From contig CM066729.1 of NCBI GenBank assembly GCA_033961575.1, positions 97,033,001 to 97,097,000 on the forward strand: a stretch of DNA of 64,000 bases. Direction: 5' to 3'. The notes under the pieces are model-generated. The model was given only the letters and a program-made list of their open reading frames with translations. It was not told where the DNA came from and ran no database searches. The position numbers and the translations under genes are program-made. Shown one piece after another: positions 1-10,734 of this stretch. The DNA comes from Aselliscus stoliczkanus (taxonomy: Eukaryota; Chordata; Mammalia; Chiroptera; Hipposideridae). Numbering within the stretch: position 1 is the first letter of the stretch; every line of letters begins with the position of its first letter.

Positions 1-60
1 CCGGTTCAGATCCCACATATGAGGACCAGTGACACTGCCCTCTAAAAAGAAAAAAAAAAA
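1..60 (+). mobile_element. 3' part of a short tRNA-derived SINE, cut by the window edge
   Basis: The window opens inside a SINE. The B-box-like 'ggttcagatccca' is followed by the family signature 'agtgacactgccctc' and an A-rich tail. The same signature ends the complete short copies near 22.7, 40.3, 40.6 and 40.9 kb. The tRNA-like head with the A box lies outside the window. Any open frame running through it is incidental. Confidence 0.85.
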
Positions 61-1090
61 GTGTTTCACCCTCTGCATCCTCATGCATTTCTTCCCTCTT
101 TCCCTTGGTTATTTTCTGTGGTACATCTTTACAATGCATATACTCTCCTTTGCCTCTTTCTCCCTTACACAAAAACTGGAGCCAGTGGTAAGTACAACTG
201 TCCCCCTCTTTGTATCAGTTGAATGTGACTGGAAAAAACATACAATTCAATTAATTGTGTCCCATTTATGGTTGTTAATATAAATTAGGCATTTTATACA
301 GATCAAAAATCGTAATTATTTTTCTAGTTCATTTACCCCATTTTTCTGTTCTATTTCATGTATTTTCCCATCTTATCAAATGCTTCATACCCTTCTTCAA
401 CCTCAGATGGTAATCTTGTTGCTTATGAAACAATCAGGAGAAAATTTCCCCTAGCGCTCACCAGCACATCTACACATGTTCTAGCATCTGTTTCTTGGTT
501 CTTTGGCATTCTTTCTGTTAAACAGATGACCTAACCATGCATGGTAGTCATTAATACTGCTTTCCAAGGATTCAGTTATTTCTCCCTGAGGCACATGGTG
601 ACACTGCATTACCCTTAGAGATGGGTGGGTCCAGGAGTTAGTTCTGGCCAGTGAACTGAGAATGAAAATAGGTGTTGCTTTTAGACCAGACCAATTAATG
701 AGAATGGTGATCCTCAGAGATCTCTTTATGATTTGGAGAGAAGTAATGTTCTTCATAATGATTGTTGTGTGTGTGTAGTCATGACGAAGACACAACCTCT
801 AGCCAACTAATGTTAAACATATAGCATAGACCAATAAATAAATAAATAAATAAACAAACAAACAAATAAACAAATAAATAAACCTATTCATTTTAAGCCA
901 CTAGAATTTGGGGGACTTTAAAAGCATAATCTATGTTGAACTGATTCATGTTCTTTTTCTAATGGGAAACACAGCATTATTTTATATCTTACTCTATTAC
1001 ACTCAAGAACATTGCAAAATTCCCCTTGATATGCTGCACTATTTTTTTTTCACCTTTCCTTACAAATGACTTATTCCCACAACATCTGCA
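61..1090. other. Mostly unclassified sequence with a possible degraded LTR-like repeat
   Basis: No gene is visible. Bases 481-930 look like an old interspersed repeat, because they end in 'ttttaagccactagaatttg', a tail common in ancient mammalian LTR-type repeats. An A-rich microsatellite interrupts this tail. The family is not resolved. The rest is AT-rich sequence without recognisable motifs. Confidence 0.35.
823..885. repeat. (AAAT)n/(AAAC)n microsatellite
   Basis: About 60 bases of tandem AAAT units with interspersed AAAC units, seen directly. It sits inside a degraded repeat and may have grown from an A-rich tail. Confidence 0.9.
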
Positions 1091-1658
1091 GTTTATGTTA
1101 GAAAACTCTTTTATATTTTTTTTGTTTCTCCTTCTTGAAAGATATCTCCAAAGGGTATCGAATTCTAAGTCAATAGTGATGTTTTCTCAGCATATTGAAA
1201 ATATGGTTCCACTTTCATCTGGCTTCCTTTTTTGCTGCTGTGGTATCAACAGTCAGGTTATCATTCTTTAAAGGTAATTTGTCTTTCATTTCTGGCAAGT
1301 GTTAAGAATTGTTTCACTTTAGTGTACTGAGGTATCACCCCAATAATGCAAAGTTTGAATTACTTTTTTAAATTAGTTAGAAATTTTTTATATTTTTTGT
1401 ATCTCCATCATTTCTGAAAACATTTCAAGCTATTTCACTTTAAAACAATACCTTAGTCCTAATTTCTTCCTCTTGATTTGAAACTCCAAAAAGATTTACT
1501 GTATATTCCCATACTCTGACTATCCTATTGACATACATTTATGTTTTCCAAATCTTTGTATTTTGATTTGGATAATGTACTTTGTATAATGGTTATTATC
1601 CTTTGGTACTTTCTTTTGCTATGTCTTTTCTGTTTTCAAATGTGTTTTTAATTTCAGT

Positions 1659-1715
1659 GGATATATATATATATATATATATCCATATATATATACATAT
1701 ATGGATATATATATG
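1659..1715. repeat. Palindromic (AT)n tract
   Basis: An alternating AT run in which 'ggatatatat' blocks face 'atatatcc' blocks. The tract is largely self-complementary and could extrude a cruciform. It lies in the old antisense L1. Confidence 0.85.
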
Positions 1716-1905
1716 TATTTTTTAACCTTTAGAAGTTTTATGTGGGTTTTAGAAACCTTGGTAATTCTATATTTTTCTATACTGTTTTTAACATTTTCAT
1801 ATTTCATATTTTTAATATTTTCTATATCTTAAAAATATTAAAATTCTTTCTGATAATCCAATATCTGAGGTTTCTGCTCATTCTCAATCATGGTGCCTTC
1901 AGTCC

Positions 1906-1908
<3 letters not shown>

Positions 1909-1945
<37 letters not shown>
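1909..1945. repeat. (TG)n microsatellite
   Basis: About 18 uninterrupted TG dinucleotides, seen directly. This is an ordinary mammalian microsatellite. Confidence 0.95.
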
Positions 1946-1947
<2 letters not shown>

Positions 1948-1990
1948 AATTTTAGGACTGTTTGTTTAAATTTATTTAGTTTTTTAATGA

Positions 1991-3135
1991 AAATCCTTTG
2001 AGGCCAGAAATGAAGGTATTCATTTCAGAAAATATTAATATTTGTTTCTACCATATACTCATGATGATTAACAACTCAGCAAGACTTTAAGCCAATTTAT
2101 ATTTTTTGGACTATCTTGATAGTTAATGTTCATTTCAGTAAACATACTGATGGCATTCTCATGAAGCTTGTGATTTTGGAATCTCATGAAACATGTTTCT
2201 TCTTCCATTCAGCACTATGTTTGAAAATGAAAAATTTTTTTCAGATCCTTTGCAAGATGGGGGGGATACTTCTGATGCACTCTTATGTTAAGAATAGTTC
2301 CTCAATCCCATTGTTGTGAAGCAGTACAAAATTAGTAACTTCTGGCAGACATTGGAGTTTCTCTACCTTTTCTCAGACATATTGAATGAAATTGAAAACC
2401 AAAATGAAGTTCACAAATGTCAGCAAAAGCTTTCAATGCAAAAGCTAAATTCAGTTTTTCCTTGAGTCTTTGTGGTCTCATTTTTATCTTGCATTATGGA
2501 CTCAGTTTAATCTTTTGTCTTGTAACATTATCTTATCTTCTGATCTTATAACATTCTTTTTGTGGTTTCATAACTTTTTTTGTATTTCCAATATTTCATG
2601 ATTAATATATTTCAATGCTATGCTGACTGCTGCAAAAATATATGTATTTTTGTCAGTTAATAGATTTATCAATATAAAATATCCCCTGGTTCCATCTGCA
2701 TCCTGGTTATAAATTGTTTACTATTACTAGTGCCACTCATGATTTCTATTTGTAAGCTTCTATATATATTGTCCACCTTTTATTTTAAGTGTTTTGTTTT
2801 CATCTGTCTTGTTTTCTGCAAAAAGTATTTACCCATAATTTTTGTTTTTCGTTTTTTTTTAAGTTCTATTTTATAAGAATTTTAACCCATTTATAGTTAT
2901 TTTAATAAATTACATGTGTGGATTTATTTATGATATTTTCCCTTTGATGTGTTTTCTATTCACCATCCTATTTTTATTTTTGCTAAATTGATCTGTTTTT
3001 CTTAATATATTTATTGATTTCATTCCAATTGTTTGAGCATCCTGAATACTATTTATATTTATATAAATTTACACTTATAAATTTAGCAAACATATGTTCA
3101 TGTCATTATATCAATTAAAATAAAAGTAATCAATA
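1991..3135. other. AT-rich tract, possibly part of an old antisense L1
   Basis: Bases 2680-3060 are T-rich and loosely resemble antisense L1 sequence ('ttttaacccatttatagttatttt', 'tgtgtggatttatttatg'). The divergence is too high for a firm call. No gene or RNA is seen. Confidence 0.3.
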
Positions 3136-3137
3136 TA

Positions 3138-3279
3138 CAGAGGGTGCCAAAAAATGTATACACATTTTAAGAAAGGAAAAAAAAAGAACTGTATTAAAAT
3201 TGTAATACTCAATATATCAATATATACCAATAAAAAAGATGAATACAAGTCATTGTATACATTTTTTTGGCACCTCTGG
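3138..3279 (-). mobile_element. Short non-autonomous mariner (MITE, form B)
   Basis: The ends are terminal inverted repeats 'cagagggtgccaaaaaatg' and 'ttttttggcacctctg', flanked by TA dinucleotides as expected for Tc1/mariner. The interior is the reverse complement of the 3' end of the longer copies at 22.15 and 32.64 kb ('ctgtattaaaattgtaatac', 'gaatacaagtca'), so it is an internally deleted derivative of the same mariner. It has no coding capacity. A second copy of this form is at 51.08 kb. Confidence 0.9.
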
Positions 3280-4689
3280 TATAAGTATCTTAAAATGACA
3301 TGGTTTTAGCACATTTAACTTTCTCCCCCTCTCATATTTCCCACCACCATCACCCAAATAAGTCATTATTTCTCTTTAACTTATAAAAATGTCATTTATC
3401 AAGGTATCGTGAAAATGTCCCCATTTAAATATGGCACTTCTGCATTTACAACCTCAGAAATATCTGCAAAATGTCCATATTAATGCTTGTAAGATTTTTT
3501 ATATTGACATTTGATTGTTAACGATGTCACAGAAGACACTGTGTCTTTTATATTTTTTTCACCGTGGTAACAACAACCATAAATTTGTGTTATTATCAAA
3601 AGATAGATTAATTAGTTGTGATAAGTGATACTTTAACTTTACTAATTAGTTTCCATTCCCCATAGGAATGGTAATTAATAAACCTTTGGATTCTGTCATT
3701 ACCAACTTGTGGATTATGACACAGTAACAATACTATGAATATGAAATACTATAATAAAACTGACTAAAGGCACCAATTATAAGCATCAGTGATAATAAAT
3801 ACTCCTTTTTCCAGGGGAGTACTGCTCCCACTCTCCAACTCCCATATTGGGTACACCATGCTATAGAGTTTATTCCTAGAAAAGAACAAATTGGGATTCA
3901 AAAGATGATTTTAAAATTACCCTATTAAGTATATTACTTGTTAAATTGAGTTAAACCAATATGCAGAAAAGAGAAAACATTAAATTTAAACATTCATTTG
4001 ATTTTAACTTTTGTTTAAACATAAGCAAATATCCATCTTAACTAAAATTTTACACAACTTTTATACATTTTACAGAATCTTACAGTAAATATTGCAGTTG
4101 TTCACTAATATATTTGAATAGGGCTGTCCATTACATGGTATTTAAATAAGAAAATACTTGATATAATCTAAATGTTCATTAATCAAGATTAGTAAACCAT
4201 GACATACTTGTAATAAGGAATACTCTATAGTATTAAAAAGGAATAGGAAACCATAAAATAACTGATATGAAATTAACTCAAAGATATATTGTTTCAAAAT
4301 GCAAGATTTTTTAAATAATTTAAAATGTTTCTCTACCCTTACATTTGTAAATATAATGCACTCTATACACAAACAGATATATTGCATAGAAAATGTTACC
4401 TGCTGTTAATTAGAAGAGGTATTATAATTTGTGGGATTCACATGAATGAAATATGTATTTTGTCCTGTATGTATGTTTACTATTTTAATATTTTACCATG
4501 AGAATATTTTTCATGCACTAGTTGTGTAATTAAAAAAAATAACCTTTTCGAATCACCTCTTCCAATAACATTCACTAAATGTCCATTTTGTAACACTTCC
4601 CTAAATGTCTTATAAAACAGTGTGAAACAAAGCATACAGAGTTGTATTATAAATGCTCATCAAAGCAATTGGTTGCCTTGTATTCAATA
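3280..4689. other. No recognisable feature
   Basis: AT-rich sequence with no open frame of interest, no repeat that I recognise and no RNA motif. Confidence 0.5.
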
Positions 4690-5511
4690 GTAGCTATAAG
4701 AGCAATTCCACTCCTAGGTATTTATCCTGCAAAACCCAAGACAGTAACTCAAAAAAATATATGCACCCCTATGTTCATTGCAGCACTATTTACAATAGCC
4801 AAGACTTGGGAACAATCGAAATGCCTATCGGTAGATGACTGGATTAAGAAACTGTGGTACATTTACACAGTGGAGTATTATGCAGCTATAAAGAAGAATG
4901 AAATCATACCATTTGCAATGATATAGGTGGACCTAGAGAATGTTATGTTAAGTGAAATAAGTCGGTCAGAGAAATACCATATGATCTCACTTATATGTAG
5001 AATCTAAAGAACTGAAGAAACGAGCAATGTAAACAGAAATAGTTGTAGAGACACAAAGAAAAACTGATGAGGGCTAGATGGGACAGGGATGGGCATGAGA
5101 GAGAAGGGGAAGGAATGAGACTACACAAACTGATAACTACAATACTACTGCAGAGACAGAAGAGACTGTTTAGGGAATATAATCAATAAGGTTGTAAATA
5201 TTTTTTTTAGGGGATCAGGAGGACTCATGTCTTGTCAGGGAGACCACTTCATGGACAGTGTAGAGGCCTGACCACTGCACTGTACATCTGAAGCTGCTGC
5301 TGAATAATATTAGATGTTGACTATAATTTAACACATATATAGTCATGGGATATGGAATATAGTGTGGGGATGTAGTCAATGGAATTGTAATAGATATGTA
5401 TGATATTGGGGGTGGGGGAACAGAGGAGGGGGAGGGGGTAATCACTTTGTAAGGGGTGAAAAAGATAACTATTGCATTGTTTTGTACATCTGTAACTAAA
5501 AAAAAAAAAGA
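4690..5511 (+). mobile_element. 5'-truncated L1, sense: end of ORF2 plus 3' UTR
   Basis: The translation carries the typical L1 ORF2 C-terminal sequence: a 'PLLGIYPAKPK' block, '[14 protein letters not shown]', then 'WIKKLWYIYTVEYYAAIKKN'. ORF2 ends near 4926. A 3' UTR of about 580 bases follows, with a G-rich stretch near 5408-5440 and a poly(A) tail at about 5499-5510. The copy is truncated at about residue 'AIPLLG' and so has no reverse transcriptase or endonuclease. It is the same subfamily as the antisense L1 at 26.1 kb over the stretch they share. It is not functional. Confidence 0.93.
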
Positions 5512-5964
5512 GTACTCATATTGGAAGTAAGCCGTGCCCACTCTCTGAAACTATAATTACTTGCAATCTATGCCTGCACTTTATGGTATCATTTCTACCA
5601 CATTTACCCTATATGCTGGAAATCAAATGCCTTTTGTAACATTACCTAACATAGAGAAATTAAAGAAACTACTACTAAGATATTTAAATGGATGTTTTTC
5701 TTATTTATGAATTCCTAAGGAATGCTAAATTTTAAGGAATTCCTATCCGAAACAGGAATTGGAGATTTTTAGTTAACTATCTGACCCTTTTCAAATATGT
5801 ACTATTAATATTCCCTAAAGTATCTTCAAATTATTTCAGAGAACAACCATATCTAATACTTTATCTATTAGAAAATATCAATTAAGAAAGCATAAGATTA
5901 AAGGGAAAACTTCAAAAGCTATAATAAATCTTTATCCACATAATGGTAATAATTCCAACAAGTA

Positions 5965-6180
5965 TTGGAACTTTGTATGTGTTCAGGATTGTAATAGTGA
6001 TTTGCATTAACTTACCTCATTATACTCTATGTGGTACATACTGTGTTTATTTCTATTATACAGATGGAAAGCCAAGGCTCAGAGAGATTAAGTCATCTAT
6101 TTACTATTAAGTGGCCAATAAATGGTAGAGTGAAGTTTTTAACTCAGTAAGTAGCTCTAGAATCTGCTCTGCACCCTGAC
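5965..6180 (-). mobile_element. MIR SINE, antisense
   Basis: It contains the antisense MIR core pattern 'ttatacagatggaaa...ggctcagagagattaagtcat', followed by a diverged 'tggtagagtgaagtttttaactca' segment. This is an ancient mammal-wide tRNA-derived SINE whose core is still readable. Limits are approximate. Confidence 0.75.
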
Positions 6181-6284
6181 ATCTTCTCTGGGGGAAAAAA
6201 AATATATCAAGAGCTAATATTTATTGAATTCTTACTAAGAAAGGTCACTTTGCAAAGGACCTTCAAGAAGGACTTTCAAGTGTA

Positions 6285-6905
6285 ATATTTATTGCCATGT
6301 AACAATTTACCACAAATTTAGCAGTTTAAAACCATGCATATTTTTTATGCTACTGTCTCTGTGGCTCAGGACTCCAGCCATGGCTTAGCTGGGTCTTCTT
6401 CTTAGAATCTCACAAGGCAGTAGTTCAAGGTGTTGGTCTGGTTATGTCCTAATCTAGATACTCGCTTGGGCATGAACCCACTATCAAGTTCACATAGTCT
6501 GTTGGTTGTCAGGGTTGACTTCTTTGTGGTTGTAGGACTGAGGGTCTTGGCTTCTTGTTGACTGTTGGTGATTCAGCTTCTATAGGCCAGCCACAGTTAC
6601 TAGATGGCACCTGCACTATTAGCAGAGACCATGTAGGTTTCCTAACATGCTTCATCAAACCAGCAAGGAGAGTCTCTTGAACAAACTGGCTAGCAAGACA
6701 GAGCCTTTTATGATGTCATATAATCATATGAGTGACATTGCTTCACCTTTGCTATATTGTATTGGTGAGAATCAAGTCCCAGATTGTGATCACACTCAGG
6801 AAAGGGGGTTTACCCAACGGTGTGATCTTCAGAAGCTGGGAATTATGGGAGGGTCAACTGAGAGTCTGTCCATCACAGTCTGCCCTCTGGACCAAAATGA
6901 CTCAT
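6285..6905 (+). mobile_element. Degraded ancient LTR-like repeat, family unresolved
   Basis: It begins 'atgtaacaatttaccacaaattta...agtttaaaacca' and later has 'gctcaggactccagccatggcttagctgggt' and 'gtgagaatcaagtccca'. This layout is common to old mammalian LTR-type interspersed repeats. The 132-codon open frame crossing its 3' part is not gene-like: it has no start context and matches no family that I know. Family assignment needs a library search. Confidence 0.4.
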
Positions 6906-7059
6906 GTCTCTCTCACATCCAAAATATAGTCATCCCTTCCCAAGGTCCCTCACAGTCTCATCCCATTACAGTATTTGATCAAAGTCTAAAAATCTCAAGT
7001 CAGGTCAAGGTAGGACTGAGGTCCTTTAGGTATGGTTCCTCTTGATGGTGGTCAGATGC

Positions 7060-7600
7060 TAAGTTAACCCCCCATCATCTCTACCCTTTATGTTCATGTC
7101 CTATGTAATCACCCCCTCTTGAGTATGAGCAGGGCCTGTAAGTTGCTTCTAAAGAACAAATTATGGAAAAGGCGATGAAATGGTAATACCAAGGTTGCAT
7201 TGCATGATTTAAGGCTATCTGGCTGGCAGGCTTGTTCTAGAGGTTTTCTCTCCCTAGTTGTGCTCATGTTGAGAGGCCACGTTGAGAGACGTATGTGGTA
7301 AGATACTGAAGGCAGCTAAGCAATAGCCAGCTGAGAGCAGTTTTCAAACAGTAGGCAGCGTGGAGCCAGGGCCCTCAAGGAAATGAACTTTGCAAACCAC
7401 CTGAGTGAATTTAAAAGCAGATTCTTCCTCAATTCAGCCTCTAGATTAGACTACAGCCTGTCAGATACCTTGATTGCAGCTTTGTGAGGTCCTAAGCAGA
7501 GGATCCATCTAAGCCATGCCTGGACTCCTGATCCATGGGAATTCTGAGACAATCAAATGTTTGTGTTAAGCTGCTAAAATTGTGGTGGAATAGGTAAGAA
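7060..7600 (+). mobile_element. Second degraded ancient repeat, LTR-like
   Basis: The 3' half has a pattern typical of an old repeat family: 'cagcctgtcagataccttgattgcagctttgtgaggtc', then 'ctaagccatgcctggactcctgatccatgg', then 'gagacaatcaaatgtttgtgttaagctgc'. It is more diverged than the SINEs and L1s here. The exact family is not recalled with certainty. Confidence 0.4.
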
Positions 7601-7604
7601 TACA

Positions 7605-7800
7605 ATATGTATTAGCTTCATTAATTCTCATAACAACCTATGAGGTAAGAATATTCTTATACCTGTTTTACAGTTACAGTAACAAGGGTACAGAAAACAT
7701 CTGCTTTTCTAAACTCACCTAGACAGTTGTGACAAAATGGGGATTTAAACCGACTTACTTAGTCTAGCTTCAGAGCTTGCCTTGTTCCCCATTATACTAT
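7605..7800 (-). mobile_element. MIR SINE, antisense
   Basis: 'ctcataacaacctatgaggtaagaat' followed by 'ctgttttacagttacagtaacaagg' and 'ggggatttaaaccgactta' is the antisense MIR layout, diverged but colinear. Confidence 0.75.
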
Positions 7801-9265
7801 ACAGGCTTTTCTTTTTTTTAAATGTCATAAATATCAAAGAATTTCTTAGTCAACATCTTCTACTGATTTGGTATCAATCACCTGTGACTACAGTTCTTTA
7901 AGATTAAACATGTTTTTGTCCCAAATTGCTCACCAGTCAAGAGGAATGATATAAAAATATTAATTACAAATTATCTGTTTATTTTCTCTGTCAGATCCCT
8001 CTCTGTTAGGCAGTGCTGATTATTCATATATAGCTTGTTCAGATCACCTTGATATTTCTCTTTACCCTCCAGCTACCTGCCATTTTGTCATTTGTCTTCT
8101 CCCTTGGAAGCTGTCCAAGTTCATGGAGAGAAGGGGAAACCCAAACCGATCTTAATAGCATCTCTCACAAATGCAGCTGTATGGGAAGAGTGAACAACTA
8201 TTGTCTGACATCTTTATCATCTGTGAATTTCAATTATCCAAATGATCCCCACCCCCATTAAACCAAATAATTAAAAGTTGGATTCAATACATTTTAGAAA
8301 TATTTTATATGCCTTAATATTTAATGCTAAGCCAATAGAATCATAATTATATAAAATTTCAAAACAAAAGCAAACACATAAGACAAAGAAAATACTCATT
8401 TTTCAGGTTTCAGCCTAATCCCTGTAGGATGTACAAACTCTTACACACATGCTAAGTTTTCTAATGACCAAATGTACTTCCAGTGTTTTTTTTTTCCATA
8501 GCTACTGAAATTTTGGCTCAAACCTAAGATCGTTAAATAGCTGTAATGATGTCAACAGAAGCTCATGCTCAACCAAATGCAAACATAATTAGAATTGAAA
8601 TGACATTTTCTTTTTTTTTATATACTTCTGAGCAGAAATTAATTTAAGAATATTGGCACATCAAAATTATATAAATATGTATCCACTGAGATTACCATTT
8701 TTTTTTTCAAATCAAAGCATTGCTTTGATTAATGTTTCTTTTCTGTAAATACATATAAATGTACACAGAGATATAAATATATGGGTAGATTATAGATAGA
8801 TAAATAGATGATAGATAAATAGGTAGATAGATAGATGATAGATAAATAAAGTGTATTTTTGGTAAAATTTCAGGATGCTATGCAGAAATGTTACCTTGTA
8901 CAAAAAATACAGGCTATTGTTTAAATCACTGTCTGGGATATAAAATAGTTACATATAGACAGAGTGAATCCAAATTACATTTTGCTCCATACAAAAAAGT
9001 TTAAGTTTTATAATTACAAGAGATTATATTCATATTGATACTCTCTGAAGGGAAGGGGAGCAAAAGAATATGCAACACTTGGAAAGCTGTTTTTTAATCC
9101 AAGTGTAGAACGATCATGGGTTATTTTATTTTTTGTTTTTCTTTATTTTCCAAAAATTCTTCAACAAATCTATATTAATTTCTAAGCCCTAAAATACTAT
9201 TTGTTAAGACAATATGAAAATCAAAGTGGATTGCTGGCTTAATACTATTAATTGCTTACATACAT
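7801..9265. other. Unclassified tract with a GATA-type microsatellite
   Basis: No gene or family is recognised. Bases 8041-8260 are slightly GC-richer than their surroundings and hold a 70-codon open frame without coding features. Confidence 0.45.
8789..8850. repeat. Imperfect (GATA)n/(AGATAAAT)n microsatellite
   Basis: Repeated 'gatagataaatagatgatagataaatag' units, seen directly. Ordinary tetranucleotide repeat with interruptions. Confidence 0.9.
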
Positions 9266-9269
9266 TGAG

Positions 9270-9430
9270 AACAGTCAAGTGTTAGTGCTTAGTATTAAGC
9301 ACTTTACAAACATCACACCATTTTCATCCTCTCAGCAACCCTTTAACGTTACTTCCATTTTCAGCTGAGGAAAATGAGGCTTAAAAATAGATTAGCCTGT
9401 CTAAGTTCCCAGAGATATCTGTCTCAACTG
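9270..9430 (-). mobile_element. MIR SINE, antisense
   Basis: 'attaagcactttacaaacatc', 'ctcagcaaccctttaacgtta' and 'ttttcagctgaggaaaatgaggc' follow the antisense MIR order. Confidence 0.8.
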
Positions 9431-10261
9431 TATTTTCTTATTACTCTAATACTTAATAGACACTTTAGACACTTGCTCATTATTTCATAAATTATCAATA
9501 CATATTTTCAGAAAGAAAGTGGATTATTGTCATAGGGTTTTTGTTTATTAGTGACTGAAAGAAGTTTTTGGGATGTTGGATTGATAAATACTAATTCCTT
9601 GTGAAGGAAATTTTAATTTTGTTGGTAATAAAGGCTTCCCCTATAGAGAAGTTGAAAATAAGGACAGGGTTTTGTATGTGTTTTTCTTTACAGCTGAATT
9701 TATTGTAATCCAGTGACTAATGTGTAGCCCACAGAATGCAGTACAATAGGTGTCCTCAGCACCTGAAGGGGACTTTACTTACTGAGGAAAACAATAAATA
9801 CCTTCAAATACAGGCATTGAGACTGCTATTATCAAGACTGTGTCTCAGAAATAGTTTCAGTAAAAAGTTCAAAATGCCTTAAACCAAGAAAACCTTAAAT
9901 TGAGTGTTGCACTTCACAAATAAACCAAATTTCCTACTTAATGTGATTTCCGCAAACAAAGCCCTTTCTCTAATCACTCAACTGCTTTGCCCCCCAAACA
10001 GGGACTCAAGGCTCAAAGGAAATTTGGCTAGTTCTTTAGCTTAAACCATTTGAACTTATATTGACAATAACCACATTAATTATTACTCAATTTGAATTTG
10101 CCTCTATCTGTAATTTACCCATGATACCTGACCTATGTAAGCCAGTTCTAGAACATCAAATCCTCATAATTTTTGGTGTATTAATTATGGAATAAACATT
10201 TCACATACATTTCTACACCTACACGCACAACCGCACACATATAAAATATTCATATTTTATC
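9431..10261. other. No recognisable feature
   Basis: AT-rich unique-looking sequence up to the target-site duplication of the next SINE. Confidence 0.5.
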
Positions 10262-10276
10262 TCCAAAGGAATTCTT

Positions 10277-10719
10277 TTTTTTTTTTTTTAACGAGGGAAT
10301 TGGGGGAGGAGAACAGCATTGGGGAATCAGGGTAGAACAAACAAGTTGTTGTCCTTTTGTTCTTCAGTCTAGTTGTGGATGATGTTGCTTCACTGGCCCA
10401 TGTTGGTATTATGATCATTGAGGTCCTCGGCTGAGGCAGTCGCTCATCAGCCATTGGACCGCTGCTCACCGGGGCTCACTGCAGCTCATACCAGCTGCCG
10501 CCCACTCACAAAAGTGCATGCTAGCTGTGGGCCAGCCCCACTGCAGCCTAGGCGGTGTCTGGCGACTCAAGGCAGCCCAGCTCCAGTTAGAGCTGTTGTT
10601 CACCATCTTAGCTGTAGAGGTTGCAGCATCTCTAGCCCTCATGTGGGATCTGAACTGGGGGCCCTGCTGCTCAGAGCTGGCATCCCAAGCCAACTCTTAA
10701 TACACCACTTGGCTGGCCC
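10277..10719 (-). mobile_element. Long form of the tRNA-derived SINE, antisense, with TSD
   Basis: Read on the minus strand it starts with the same tRNA-like head as the short SINEs ('ggccagccaagtggtgt...ttggcttgggatgccagc'). It then continues about 330 bases further than they do and ends 'gattccccaatgctgttctcc...aattccc' plus poly(A). A 15-base TSD, 'tccaaaggaattctt', flanks it at 10262-10276 and 10720-10734 with one mismatch. Open frames on both strands, up to 124 codons, are by-products of its high GC content. Confidence 0.92.
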
Positions 10720-10734
10720 TCCAAGGGAATTCTT

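Larger units (their letters stand above)
1100..1990 (-). mobile_element. Ancient L1-type LINE fragment, antisense
   Basis: Several phrases match the antisense ORF1 region of old mammalian L1 elements: a 'ttctcagcatattgaaaatatg' block, 'atctggcttcc', a 'gtcaggttatcattctttaaaggtaat' block and 'ctgataatccaatatctgaggt'. The copy is strongly diverged, no reading frame survives, and two microsatellites interrupt it. The limits are approximate. Confidence 0.5.

Noticed and set aside
823..885. CRISPR-like or regulatory array
   Set aside because: It is a plain microsatellite. No array of direct repeats with unique spacers exists anywhere in the window, and the DNA is mammalian.
6647..7045. 132-codon plus-strand frame
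   Set aside because: It crosses the 3' part of a degraded repeat, has no conserved motif and no supporting signals.
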